64,000 bases of DNA from Symbiodinium natans (taxonomy: Eukaryota; Sar; Dinophyceae; Suessiales; Symbiodiniaceae), in assembly GCA_905221605.1 (NCBI GenBank), contig CAJNDS010002262.1, positions 248,001 through 312,000 on the forward strand. Reading direction: 5' to 3'. Below are positions 34,236 through 44,149 of the stretch, one piece after another. Below the pieces are notes generated by a model. The model was not told where the DNA came from, searched no databases, and saw only the letters and a list, made by a program, of their open reading frames with translations. Position numbers and translations under genes: made by a program. The first letter of the stretch is position 1, and the number at the start of each line of letters is the position of its first letter.

Positions 34236-34706
34236 TGCATCTGTCCCAAGCAGCCTCACAATGTTGGGATGCTTGAGCTCACGATGCGTGTCGACTTCAG
34301 CGGCAATTTCACTTGGCACTTGCAGGTTTACGTCAAGGTCCACCTCCTTCACAGCCAAGATCTTCTGTGTGTTGACAACTTCTGCCTTCCAAACCGTGCC
34401 CATAGCTCCACGGCCCAGGAGACCACTTCGCAGCCAGGTGTAGGTGTCGCCCTTCACCAGCTCATCAATCTCCAGCCCACTATGTCCACTAGAAGTCCAG
34501 GTGGACTGCGCAGTACGTGTCGCCTTCTCTGTCTCCATGGGCTGCGGAGGTGTCTCAGCATTCTTCTTCCGGTGCTTGCGCTTCCGCGTGCGAAGCGGCT
34601 TGCTTTTCTCGCTTGGCATGGGCAAACCCTCTTGGGGCTGCAACGGGGGGAGCCGCACTCTGGACCAGCCAAGGCCGCTTCCAGCAGTTCCGGATCTTGT
34701 GGCCAT
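34236..34706 (-). CDS. Ser/Thr protein kinase (MAP3K-like), 5' exon
   Basis: It encodes a basic, low-complexity N-terminal tail of about 90 residues (KSKPLRTRKRKHRKKN) followed by the kinase N-lobe: glycine loop GRGAMGTVWKAE, the ATP-binding lysine in LAVKEVDLD, a helix-C glutamate in EIAAEVDTHRELKHPNIV, then LLGTDA before the intron. The ATG at 34706 sits in an ACCACCATGG context. The frame stays open upstream to a CCTAG|G acceptor near 34747, so additional N-terminal residues from an earlier exon cannot be excluded. The basic tail could serve as a nuclear localisation signal (inference). Confidence 0.85.
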
Positions 34707-34746
34707 GGTGGTGGAGAGGCTTGCGGCACTCGCGGCCCGACAGTTC

Positions 34747-34905
34747 CTAGGATGGCCCTCTTAAAAGCCTCTGAAAAAATGTTCCGAGATATGGGTCCTC
34801 TTAAACCCAAAAAGGGAAAATACAAAATATCCCAAGGGCCTACCTAGGTCCTCTTAATCCCAACAAGGGAAAGTGTAAAATGTCCCAAAAGTGCCTACCT
34901 AGGTT
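34747..34905 (-). repeat. Family M6 element (two partial copies), probable intron of the kinase transcript
   Basis: Two consecutive units share TCCTCTTAA.CCCAA.AAGGGAAA and AAATGTCCCAA/ATATCCCAAG..CCTACCTAGGT. The block is bounded on the minus strand by CTAG|GTAGG and CCTAG|GAAC, i.e. donor-like and acceptor-like ends carrying the same CTAGG duplication. Confidence 0.5.
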
Positions 34906-35061
34906 CTCACGGTTCTTCTCACATGTCTCGATGAAGAGGCGGGCCTCGGTCAGAACTGCCACGGCGGGAAGATCCTCGGCAGCCAGGGCCCTCGCGGCCC
35001 GCATCACGATTCGATGGGTCCCTACGGACACAAAGCAGCGCTTGAAAGTCCGCAGCTGCAA
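34906..35061 (-). CDS. Candidate upstream exon of unknown gene or kinase leader
   Basis: The frame encodes SVGTHRIVMRAARALAAEDL and RLFIETCEKNREN, which look like real helical protein sequence, and stops being plausible where the M6 element begins. Joining it at the obvious CTAG|GTAGG donor to the acceptor at 34747 does not give the kinase frame. It is therefore either a separate gene, non-coding for the kinase, or spliced differently. Confidence 0.3.
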
Positions 35062-35304
35062 GCATAGACGGCCTAGCCTCTAAGTTCTGGTCCCGGGGAT
35101 CCTACACGTAAGACGCATCCGGTCACCCCCTGAAGCTTCTTTGCCCGGAGATAAGATCCTTCGCCCGGAGGTAAGATCGGAAACTCATTTCCCAAGCTGG
35201 ACCCAATACCCCGATCGAGGAGAAGCTATTCCCTAACGCACTTGTGAAACCATATACCCCATACCATACCCAAAATCCTACCCTCATCTCTTCTCCGAGA
35301 ATGG

Positions 35305-36170
35305 AGCCCCTAAACCCTAAACCCTATAATCAACCTATAATAAACCCGATAAACCCTATAATAAACCCTATAATAAACCCTATAAACCCCCAATAAAACC
35401 CTATAAAACCCGATAAAACCCTTAAAATCATTAATAAAATACAAAACCCTATACAACCCTGCAAACCCCATAAAACCCTATAAAACCCCATAAAACCATA
35501 TAAAACCCTATAGAACCCTATAAACCCTATAGGGGTTTACACCAGCTGCAGAACTTGCATCGCTGCTGGGAGCCAGTCGCCAGCGATGGCCAGCAGCAGC
35601 TCCCACGCCCGATCCTGCGGAGGAGTGGGCTGTGGTTTAGGCTTTAGGGTTTAGGGTTTAGGGTTTAGGGTTTAGGGTTTAGGGTTTAGGGTTTAGGGTT
35701 TAGGGTTTAGGGTTTGGGGTTTGGGGTTTGTGGTTTAGGGTTCAGGGTTCAGGGTTTAGGGTTTATTAGGGTTTAGGGTTTAGGGTTTGGGGTTTGGGGT
35801 TTGGGGTTTAGGGTTCAGGGTTTAGGGTTTAGGGTTTAGGGTGGTCTGTTTGGGGGGGGGGGGTCTTAGGTCTGGCGTATGTAAACTTAGGCTGTTTGGT
35901 GGTTTTGGGGGTTGATCTCCAAAAGTGTAGGTATCTATGGTGATCAAACCTCGCAGAAACTTGGTCAGCAAGAGCTCCTTCGAGTTTTCGTCAAACTCCT
36001 TCTCCCTCTATTCTCTATATGCATACGGGTGCATACACGAACAAGCATAACACCCAGACACCTAAACCCTAAACCCTAAACCCTAACTCCTAAACCCTAA
36101 ACCTTGAACCCCTAAACCCTAAACCCTAAACCCTAAACCCTAAACCCTAAACCCTAAACCCTAAACCGCG
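35305..36170. repeat. Densest telomere-repeat cluster, part 1
   Basis: Degenerate CCCTATAAAA/CCCTATAATAAA units (35305-35535) are followed by a long TTTAGGG array with TTTGGGG and TTCAGGG variants (35636-35850) and then a CCCTAAA array (36058-36168). Confidence 0.9.
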
Positions 36171-36274
36171 TAAGCCCCCGTGGACCCCCATAAACCTCGG
36201 GAGACTGGAAGTCTTTCGCCAGCTTGTCGGAGCGCTGCCAGGCCTTCCGACTCCGAGGGCTTCATATTGGGTTA

Positions 36275-36480
36275 CTATGAGGGTTTAGGGTTTGGGGTGT
36301 TTAGGGTTTAGGGTTTAGGGGTAGGGTTTAGGGTTTAGGGTTTAGGGTTTAGGGTTTAGGGTTTGGGGTTTGGGGTTTGGGGTTTGGGGTTTGGGGTTTG
36401 GGGTTTGGGGTTTGGGGTTTGGGGTTTGGGGTTTAGGGTTTAGGGTTAGGGTTTAGGGTTTAGGGTTTAGGGTTTAGGGA
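36275..36480 (+). repeat. TTTAGGG array with an internal TTTGGGG block
   Basis: TTTAGGG units give way at about 36362-36430 to roughly ten consecutive TTTGGGG units and then return to TTTAGGG. The change is an A-to-G substitution homogenised over a whole block. Confidence 0.9.
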
Positions 36481-36548
36481 TGTTCCCACTTTTTCTAACA
36501 GTCCTTAAGGTCATATTGGTACCCCTATTAGAATCCCTGTTGAGGTTT
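36478..36548 (+). mobile_element. Family M4, left part only
   Basis: GGGATGTTCCCACTTTTTCT then AACAGTCCTTA and CCCTATTAGAA..CCTGTTGAGG match the left two thirds of 36729-36865. It starts directly after the telomere-repeat array. Confidence 0.6.
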
Positions 36549-36664
36549 GTTTTGTTGGAGCTTTTAGGCTTTTGGGGTTTCATGGCCGCCTTCGCGTCGG
36601 ACCGTACTCGCACTCGGGAGGCCTCGGGGAGGCGCCGGAACGACCAACTTTAGCGCTTACTGTT

Positions 36665-36692
36665 TGGGATGTTCCCTCCTTGTACTAACAGG
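36665..36692 (+). mobile_element. Family M4, terminal fragment
   Basis: GGGATGTTCCCTCCTTGTAC then TAACAGG matches the M4 terminus and is cut off by a TTTAGGG patch. Confidence 0.55.
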
Positions 36693-36728
36693 TTTAGGGT
36701 TTAGGGTTTACGGTTTAGGGTTTAGGGT

Positions 36729-36865
36729 TGGATGTTCCCCCCTTCTACTAACAGTCCTTCATAGGGATTCACCCCCTGTTACTAGAACCCCTATTGAGGG
36801 AGGGAGTATAATCGGGGGTGCTATAATCCCTTTTCAGGACTGTTAGCACAAGGTGGAACATCCCA
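36729..36865 (+). mobile_element. Palindromic element, family M4, complete copy
   Basis: The left end GGATGTTCCCCCCTTCTACT then AACAGTCCTTCATAGGG pairs with the reverse-complemented right end GGGATGTTCCACCTTGTGCT then AACAGTCCTGAAAAGGG. These are terminal inverted repeats of about 35 bp with few mismatches. It is non-coding and about 137 bp long. Confidence 0.75.
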
Positions 36866-36869
36866 ACTT

Positions 36870-37285
36870 CCTGCTGTCATTGTCATCATCACACCATTCT
36901 TTGCTCTTATTGTCGCCATTCCTCGTTCTGAAATGTAGCCGGATTGTTCTCAGAAACAGAGTCTATGGCTCGAAGTTGTCCCTTTGACGGTTGCTTCGGG
37001 CTTCTGGCTTGGGATGGCTCAGGGATAGGTAGGATTAGCTTGGCGACGCAAAACCCAGCATCACTGAATCACATGAAGTAGGGTCTATATTTCTTGTACC
37101 CCCAAAAGGACACCCAATATGCACACTCACCAATATTAAAAAGGAGCCTTACGTACACTCATCAAGAACAGTAGTATAAACCCTGCTTCACATGAGCTGA
37201 CCCCCCCCCCCCCACAAAAAAAACAAACAGCCTCCTCATAAGGGCAAAAGAGGGATTACACTCTTGTGTGTGTGTGTTTTTTTTT

Positions 37286-37318
<33 letters not shown>

Positions 37319-37880
37319 GTCCTCAAGCAAGTAGTAGTCGGCTTAGCTCATGAGATGAGGGTCCGTTCCGAGAACGGGCGGATTCTCTGTAAACCCTAAA
37401 CCCTAAACCCGAAACCCTAAACCCTAAATGATTGCAGTCCAGGTGCGTCGATGTCGCCATTCCGCGAACCAGGCGCCTTTTCTCACTGCACTTGTTGCGG
37501 TCATGGAGCCGATGGAAGTTGCAAGTGCTCAGGGCTTGGGGTTTAGGGTTTGGGGTTTAGGGTTTGGGGTTTAGGGTTTAGGGACAACTGCATTCTAGTT
37601 GGTGGTGGCAGTGGTGGGAAGGGAGGTCCTTGCTACAACACGTGAGTTTCGAGTATCCGTGCAGGGAAGGGATGGCGCCTGCCTTGTTGGAAAACCGCCA
37701 TGTAACCTGCTACTTGACAGTACATCGGTGAAGGCAATTCCTTCGTAGTTGCGCTCGCAGTTGCCCTTGCCGCGACTGGAATTGTCCTCACAATCTTGTC
37801 TTGTTGACTTGAGCATCAGCCGTCAGATGACTAGTCATTTTTGTTCGCCGGCGCAATTTGCTGCACCCACCCAAGCGTTG
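36870..37880. other. Region with no recognised gene; homopolymer and telomere patches
   Basis: A 13-C run followed by CAC and A8 (37202-37227) and a run of T joined to about 23 G (37278-37317) face each other across about 50 bp as inverted repeats. CCCTAAA occurs at 37390-37428 and TTTAGGG/TTTGGGG at 37537-37585. Confidence 0.6.
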
Positions 37881-37914
37881 AATTGGCGTTATTGTTGCTA
37901 TTTACTGTTGTTTC

Positions 37915-38085
37915 TTCTTATTATTTTGTTCTTCGTCTTCTTCTCTTCTTCTTCTTCTTATTCTTCTTCTTCTTCTTCTTCTGCTTCTTCTTCTTCTTCT
38001 TGTTATTGTTCTTCTTCTTCTTCTTCTTCTTCTTCTTCTTCTTCTTCTTCTTCTTCTTCTTCTTCTTCTTCTTCTTCTTCTGGCT
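37915..38085 (+). repeat. TTC/TCT microsatellite
   Basis: About 170 bp of TTC repeats. Predicted frames are Ser, Phe, Lys, Arg or Glu homopolymers. A CTCTTGCTG-type stretch follows to about 38155. Confidence 0.95.
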
Positions 38086-38410
38086 CTCGCTCTGGCTCCT
38101 GCTCTGGCTCCAGCTCTTGCTGTTGCTCTTGCTGTTGCTCTTGCTGCTCTTGATGCTTGACTTGCATCCAGGAGGCACATTGCTCCATTGCAGCTCAACA
38201 GGGAGTCATTGCTTGTCGTGCTTCTCTAAGTAGGTGAAGAAAGATGCTGCGCCCATCGCTGAACCTCATGATGCTGCTTGATCAAGTCGTGGGTGCGAAG
38301 TGCGTCAGAGTGCAAGGAGGTTGCCGGGGCTTCTTGTCTCTGTCCGCCTTGAACACAAATCTCCTTCCATGCAGCCACCCACGGCGTCACAGCCTTTCAC
38401 GTTTGCAAGT

Positions 38411-39167
38411 CTACTCACCTGCAGTCTGAAAAGCCATCGTGACCCGAGCGCGGTCTTCACAAGTCTCCCTCTTTTCTTTTAAGCTGGGCGAACGGCAGCC
38501 GCAGGCTGCAGCAAGACTTCTCATCTGGGCGCAGGAACACACGGCTTTCCTGTCCGTGCCAAGACCAGCGTGCTTCCAGACGCTCCAGTGAGGACTGTAA
38601 CACAATGTAAACCATGTATGTAAAACACGCTCGTGAATTAACCACACAGCGTCACCATCGGGTCTTGCTGTCAGTCGAAGCTGTGCTGCAGCAGTAGCCG
38701 CACTCAGCAGGGTAGGAATGCGAAGACCTTTCCTGGTGTGGCTTCGGGCGGTGGACCCAGTGTGACTTCCTAACATATGAGTGAAGCATCCGAGTATGCA
38801 GGCCTTCCTGCCCCACATCTATAACTGAAGATACAGCTGTACAAATCTTTCGGGCGACGCGCCCAGCAATGAGTGCACCACTCGCAACAGCAAAGCTCCT
38901 GGAGATGATGAAACCTTTGCAGGGCATGGCCACCCTGGCATCTGCACAACAACCCTTCGAGCACCAGCAGTGGCATTTGCCCAGCGTGGTGCATTTTTTC
39001 ACGAGCGTGCCTGGCAATCTTCTGGATTGGGGTTGGGGTTTGGGTTTGGGTCGGCTTGGTGCTTCGAGCAGCATGGAGAGGTAAACTGGGACAAAGCAGG
39101 CCAAAGCCCGTTGCAGGCTGTCGAAGAAGAATGGCCTTTCATGGTCCATGGTAGCTTCTTCCAACAT
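38411..39167 (-). CDS. Candidate exons of an unrecognised gene
   Basis: Two overlapping minus-strand frames (38652-39167 and 38411-38818) contain stretches that look coding, such as ISRSFAVASGALIAGRVARK with TAVSSVIDVGQEGLHTRM, and AVWLIHERVLHTWFTLCY. The second ends MAFQTAG at a textbook GTGAGT donor at about 38418, which supports a real exon boundary. No domain is recognised. How the two frames connect is unclear; an unseen intron between about 38650 and 38820 is likely. Confidence 0.35.
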
Positions 39168-39740
39168 GTGCTTGAAGCCGGAGTCCTTCTTCGAGCTTTA
39201 TGGATTGCATTAGCCGTACGAGCACCATAAAATGGTAGCAGTGGGGGAGGGCTGCACCCCTCAACTCAGAGCTGAGCATGGGTACAGTACGGAGCAAGGA
39301 AGACTGCGCAATAATTACATCAATTCTCCATCATTCCACGTTCTCTCGGCTGCCTTTCACCCTAAGCCTCTAAAAGGCGCAGGCTTCCCCCACAGGATGG
39401 GAAAAACTGGATATCAGCTCAGCTGACCTCAGAAGGTCTTCGCCCCGCCCTGGGCGCATTGCAAGCGTCGGGTTCATCGGAGGCCCCTGAGTCATGCCTT
39501 GTCAATCTGTTCATGCTCAGGCACGTGCAGCGCAGTTTGCGTCTAAATCAGGAGGAAGTAGACGCACTGCGGTGGTGCCTTGTCTTGTGGCATCGTGAGC
39601 ATCGATGCGCGCGTCAGTGACTCCACATGGGATTGGGATTCTAATGATACGCAGGCTACAGGAATGCCGCCGCAACCTTCCGCCCCATTGCAGAAACAAG
39701 CTTAGCTGACTGACTGCTGCGACTGAGAGGTGCCTAATAT

Positions 39741-39846
39741 AGGGGCCTAAATAACTAGAAAAGGGTTTTGGGAGTTACTGTAGTAAAACTAAACATAGGG
39801 ACCATAAGGGAATATGCTTCGTAAGTGAATCCGACCCCTAGATTAG
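39741..39846 (+). repeat. Dispersed element, family M8, copy 2
   Basis: AACTAGAAAAGGGTTTTGGG, then TAGTAAAACT, then AGGGACCATAAGGGAATATG, as in 23989-24086. Confidence 0.5.
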
Positions 39847-39920
39847 TCCGCCATCTCCGAGGCAAGAGCGGAATAAATGGCCTTGCGGCGGTGGTTGTGG
39901 TAGTCGTGGTCGTACCAACC

Positions 39921-40085
39921 CTGTGGCCAGCTTCGAAGTCATGTCTAGAATACCCTAAACTCTAAACCCTGTGGCCAGCTTCGAAGTCATGTCTAGAATA
40001 CCCTAAACCCTAAACCCTAAACCCTAAACCCTAAACCCTAAACCCTGAACCCTGAACCCTGAACCCAAAGCCCTAAACATTAAAC
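39921..40085. repeat. 48-bp duplication fused to a CCCTAAA array
   Basis: CTGTGGCCAGCTTCGAAGTC through TAGAATACCCTAAAC occurs at 39921 and 39969, with a few telomere-type bases between the copies. A CCCTAAA array (about 39998-40065) follows the second copy. The telomere-like bases may have primed the duplication. Confidence 0.85.
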
Positions 40086-40251
40086 ACTTCTTGACTTGTT
40101 CGCGGCCTTCGGTGCCCTGTCGGTCCTGTGGCGACCACCTTGCAGAGTGGAAGTGGTGCTCTCTTCCAGGGTTGCAGTTCGTGGTGGTCTACTTGGTTTT
40201 TTTGAGATTCGGGGTGTAGGGTTTAGGGTTTAGGGCTTAGGGTTGAGGGTT

Positions 40252-40346
40252 TAGGTAGTTATAAGCAGGGCTATAGGTACCCTAAATCGAATTATAAGCA
40301 TGGTTAGCATACTTGCAACCCTACTTCTAACTACCCGTGAACCGCC
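40252..40346 (+). mobile_element. Palindromic element, family M3, copy 4
   Basis: TAGGTAGTTATAAGCAGGG at the left and CCCTACTTCTAACTACCCGT then GAACCGCCAA at the right match the M3 ends. It abuts a TTTAGGG patch (40215-40252). Confidence 0.6.
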
Positions 40347-40473
40347 AAGCAAGGCTTAGTAGAACTGACTACTTACACTGACCTATCACAGGCCTCCCCT
40401 CCCACATACAAATTAAACCCTAAGATGTGAGAATAGCATTTGCCCTTTTGGGGGGTTTGTTCTTGAGTATTTA

Positions 40474-40575
40474 GGGGGTTTCCGAAATTAGGGGGACCTT
40501 GCTGGGGCCCTTATTCTAAGCGGGATCCTACTATTTGGGGATCTAGATTGGGGGTCCCCCATTTTCGTAAACCCC
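40474..40575 (+). mobile_element. Palindromic element, family M1, copy F
   Basis: The left end GGGGGTTTCCGAAATTAGGG is identical over 20 bases to copy A. The reverse-complemented right end is GGGGTTTACGAAAATGGGGG. The interior shares GGGATCCTACTATTTGGGG with copy A. Confidence 0.75.
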
Positions 40576-40579
40576 AATT

Positions 40580-41065
40580 TTTTTTTAGATTGGGAGGGGG
40601 GAGGTTTCGTTTCGGCCAAGCTGCTGAGCACACCGTGGGGGTCTGGGGCTGAGGAGCGGCCATCGCGCCAAGCCTCACCAAGGTCCCCAAGAAAGCGGGA
40701 AAGATTGAGGGCTTTAATGTTGCATGTATGGCATGTATGTTTCAGGGTTTAGGATTTTGGGGGGATATTTTGAGGGCTGTTGCCTAGCTTGCGACCGCAT
40801 TCTTTCGCGCTCTGTTTCACTGCATCCCAGCCAAAGAGGTGCCTGTAATTCAAGGGGCCCTAACAAAGAACTGTCATGCTGCGCCAACTTTCGGTGGTCT
40901 ATGTTACCGCTTTATCGGCCCTCTGCCTGTCATGGGCTTGATGAAATGCCCCCGCAGGCAGAGTGCGGCTCTGCACAGCAGCAATCGGCAGGGCGGTACG
41001 TAGCACAGACCTCAGTGACCAGGCTGGGCTATTAGGCCTTATACCGTCCTCGGAGATCATGACTT
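40580..41065. other. Region with no recognised gene
   Basis: A 103-codon plus frame (40724-41035) has no recognised domain. It lies opposite to the neighbouring candidate genes and is not called. Confidence 0.35.
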
Positions 41066-41620
41066 TCAATGATCTTTGAGTATTGGAGCTGACGTCTCCC
41101 CTTGGAGCCCGGCACAGCCGGAATGCTTTGCCGAGCCTGCCGAAAACCGCCGATCATCGAGATACATCAAGAAGCGCTTCACGCCTGCGTTGGAGTTGGG
41201 ACCAGTGGTGGCGCGGCGGGGGCTTCTCGGCCCTCGTCCTGAACCTTGCAGTGAACAGGCAAGGACGCGGTTGATCTCTGCTCTTGGACGTGTGCCAACT
41301 GTGCCATGCCACACGTCGCCAACAATGCCGGCAGCCCAGCGGAACTCTTCTGAGCCCGCGACGGACTTGATCTTCATCCCCACCTGGAAACTATACTCCC
41401 CTTAGAGCCTTCATAAAAATGATATGCTTTAAGATCCTCTTGGGTTTTATATAAACCAAAAAATAATCCCCCAAGGGGGATATAGGAAACCCAGATGATG
41501 ACTCAAGATTCGACGTGAAGATGCTGTCCACTCTTCCTTGCTGTGCCAACACAAAGCTCTTGACATCCCCAACGCCTCCTCGCCCCGAACTGTGGGTAAC
41601 ATGTTTGTTTGATGCATCCC
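41066..41620 (-). CDS. Candidate two-exon gene interrupted by an M7 element
   Basis: The minus strand reads THSSGRGGVGDVKSFVLAQQ and GRVDSIFTSNLESSS (about 41610-41495), then the M7 element (41402-41492), then GMKIKSVAGSEEFRWAAGIV with GDVWHGTVGTRPRAEINRVL, to a stop near 41066. Both parts have normal protein-like composition. The donor and acceptor are ambiguous because GTTTCC occurs at both ends, so exact joining is not fixed. No domain is recognised. Confidence 0.35.
41402..41492 (-). repeat. Family M7 element, copy 2, in intron-like position
   Basis: It shares ATCCTCTTGGGTTTTATATA, AACCAAAAAATAA and CAAGGGGG with 1129-1228, and lies exactly between two coding-like stretches. Confidence 0.5.
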
Positions 41621-41637
41621 CAAAAGACATCCACACA

Positions 41638-41790
41638 TATATATATATATATATGCATATATATATATATATTGTATACATACATACATCCATGCATACA
41701 TACATACACACACACACACACACTCTGACTGACACTCAATATTTACAAGGAAGCATAGACAGATAAGTACATATATATATATATATACAT
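41638..41790. repeat. TA, CATA and CA microsatellites
   Basis: Alternating TA (41638-41672), CATA (41680-41706) and CA (41706-41724) runs, with TA again at 41771-41787. Confidence 0.9.
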
Positions 41791-42002
41791 AGTTATCTAC
41801 TTAATTACTTCAATTGAATTCAATTCAATGTTCTTATTTAACTATGCGCATAAGTATATGTATATACATACATATACAGACTTGGATTCGCTCCGAAAAC
41901 AAAAGCATGCTACAAGTAGCCTGCTTCACGGCCGCGGAGGGCGCGGGCAGCGGAGCCGGGATGCCTTGGACCTGGCTTATGGAAGCATGGAGGGCCCAAT
42001 GG

Positions 42003-42050
42003 GGTTTAGGGTTTTTTCGGGGTTTAGGGTTTAGGGTTTAGGGTTTAGGG
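42003..42050 (+). repeat. TTTAGGG patch
   Basis: TTTAGGG with one TTTTTTCGGGG variant. Confidence 0.85.
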
Positions 42051-42199
42051 GTGTCGTGGGGATTTCAATGGAACCTAGGGGCTTCTCGGGATTTGGCGGG
42101 GCTTCGGTTTCTTCCAGGATGTAAGGTCTTCCGGGGTTTAGAGGGTTGCGAGTTCCTTGGAGCTCCTTGTGTCGACTGGTGGTTCATGTCAGCAACTCT

Positions 42200-42996
42200 G
42201 CTGCTGCTTAATTAAGGGCCAGTGTGCTTCTGAAGCACGGCCACGTGGCCTAGAACCCAAAATCAAGGATGCAGCCCCCATTCTTTTGATGTCCTCGCCT
42301 GCAGCTGCGCCGCCGCCCTGAGAATGGCAGCGCGAAGCAAGTTTCAAGTATGTCCGCTGAAGCAATGCCTTCCAGCACTGCTGTGGTACGTCGTGAATCT
42401 GACTAGCTGACTGCGACGCACCGGCCCCCTTGCCCAGGCCAATACCCGACACAGTCTGCTGAGGCTGCTGCTGGCTCTCCTCAACCACCATGGTGATAGA
42501 GTTGCTGGTGCTAGGCGGTGCAACCTGTGCAGGCAATCTACGGCAGCGCTGAGTGGCAGGAGATGCTGATTTCACATGAGTTCTAGCCAGCCACATGCAT
42601 TATGCTTGTGATGAAGCCTCGTGCGCACGCTCTGGTGAAGCCACGGCCACAGGCAGGATATCGGTGGCCACGGTGGTGTCCTCCAGAGCACGTAAGTGGG
42701 TGGGCACTGCCTTAGAGGAACGCGTTGCAACAGATGTTGCAGTAGACTGAGGCATGCACCATCGAGAAATCAGCTGAGGTCAGAGTGGGATGCGGGTTCG
42801 CCTTGGCGGAGACTGAGACCATTTGGGGGTAGTTTCCTAGATTGTGGTCCCTTTGAAGGGTGCCGCCTTACAATGTGTACCCAAAAAGGGACCCCAATGT
42901 AGGCGAAGCGAGTCCGACTCTCAGCCAAAATCCAACCAAGCTCAGATGCCACATCGCTGGGTACAGGCTCCACTGGAATGACCTGCTTCATGTGAC
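42200..42996 (-). CDS. Candidate multi-exon gene, unrecognised product
   Basis: Successive coding-like stretches on the minus strand are: KQVIPVEPVPSDVASELGWI with LAESRTRFAYI (about 42996-42906), VSVSAKANPHPTLTSADFSM with VHASVYCN (42818-42725), LEDTTVATDILPVAVASPER (42687-42605), and VAPPSTSNSITMVVEESQQQ through VPQQCWKALLQRTYLKLASR (42526-42310). The first two are separated by an M2 palindromic element. The last has a Gln-rich segment. Composition, order and absence of repeats support a real gene, but no domain is known and the exon limits are approximate. Confidence 0.45.
42819..42905 (-). mobile_element. Family M2 element in a putative intron
   Basis: CCATTTGGGGGTAGTTTCCT with AGATTGTGGTCCC at the left and TACCCAAAAAGGGACCCCAA at the right match the complete M2 copy at 18791-18904. 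It separates coding-like sequences on the minus strand. Confidence 0.65.
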
Positions 42997-43000
42997 AGCT

Positions 43001-43105
43001 GGTGGTTTCTCAACATTGTGGTCCTTCTCTGGGCTCCCATGACAAGATGGAGCCTTGAAGATATAGGGTACCCAAGCAGGGCCCCGAACTTAGAGAATCC
43101 CCCCG
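43001..43105 (-). mobile_element. Family M2 element
   Basis: GGTGGTTTCTCAACATTGTG with GTCCTTCTC at the left and GGGTACCCAAGCAGGGCCCC with GAACTTAGAGAATCC at the right. It lies directly upstream of the first coding-like stretch of the 42.2-43.0 kb gene, where an intron would be expected. Confidence 0.6.
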
Positions 43106-43543
43106 GTTGTTAGGGTTTTGCGCTTAGGGCTTGGGGCTTTGGGCTTCGGGGCCCCTGGGTCGGTCCGTAGAACCTTCACGCTTGCGACCCCCAGCCTCCT
43201 GCCGACGGGAGGCCATCTCGCTTTGCTGCCTCTCCCTGTCATGTGCCGCATGTTGTCACGAAAGTCCCAGGAAAATACGTACATAACTCATAACAAGGAT
43301 CCCTGTGCCTTTCGTGTTATGTGTATTTCTGAGGTTAAGGGGGGATTGGCCAGGAATCAACCAAGTCAGGCAGTCTGTCGCAGGCGGTAGTTCTCGCGCT
43401 GCTCCTGGCGAACGGGGCGAGTATAAGGCCCGTTGCCCGCTCGCCCGGATCTGCCCCGGCAACTATCTGCAGAAGCCCTAAGCTTTCAGCACAAACTTCC
43501 TCGGCATCCGAAGCCTCCCGAATTTCCCTGGGGCCTGGGGCCG

Positions 43544-43805
43544 CCTAAACCCTAAACCCTAAACCCCAAACCCTAAACCCCAAACCCTAAACCCTAAAGG
43601 CCCTAAACCCTAAACGCTTCAACCCTAAACCCTAAACCCTAAACCCCGAAAGGCCCTAAACCCATCCTGCCTTGTCGTAGAGCATGGAGAGCGCTCTGAA
43701 CTCCACCTGGCTACTGGACAGCTCGTCCTGGCACCTCCGGGGGCTACGTCTTTAAGAGCATCGGAGGTGTTCAGGGTTTAGGGTTTAGGGTTTAGGGTTT
43801 AGAGG
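43544..43805. repeat. CCCTAAA array then TTTAGGG patch
   Basis: CCCTAAA with CCCCAAA and AAAGGCCCTAAA variants (43544-43665), then TTTAGGG at 43776-43803. Confidence 0.85.
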
Positions 43806-44149
43806 CCGTCTTAGGCTGATAAGACAGACGAATGATAGTAATAAGCGTAGCAACAGTAAAAAAATCGCAAAGCTAGAAGCATAAGAACAGTATAAATCAA
43901 AATCATAATGATAGTAAGAACCGTAACATTTGTTAACCATACATATGGTGATATGGTAACATGATTAACACATTGTCGTTGTTCCAAGTAGACCTGCTGA
44001 TGTCGGGAATTTTTGTTGTTCTTGATATTTTGAGCGTTAGCCCTCTTACTGGCATGTTTTGCCATTGTTCTGCTGATTGTTGTTACTACGATGTCGTTAT
44101 TCGGCTTATTGCTTTCATTGAAATCATTGTCGCTGCTGCTTTCAGCAAT

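Noticed and set aside
34269-34847. 192-codon plus-strand frame opposite the kinase
   Set aside because: It is antisense to the kinase N-lobe, whose glycine loop, Lys and Glu are all visible on the minus strand.
37841-38233. Poly-Ser, poly-Phe, poly-Lys and poly-Arg frames
   Set aside because: They come from the TTC microsatellite in different frames; no independent coding evidence.
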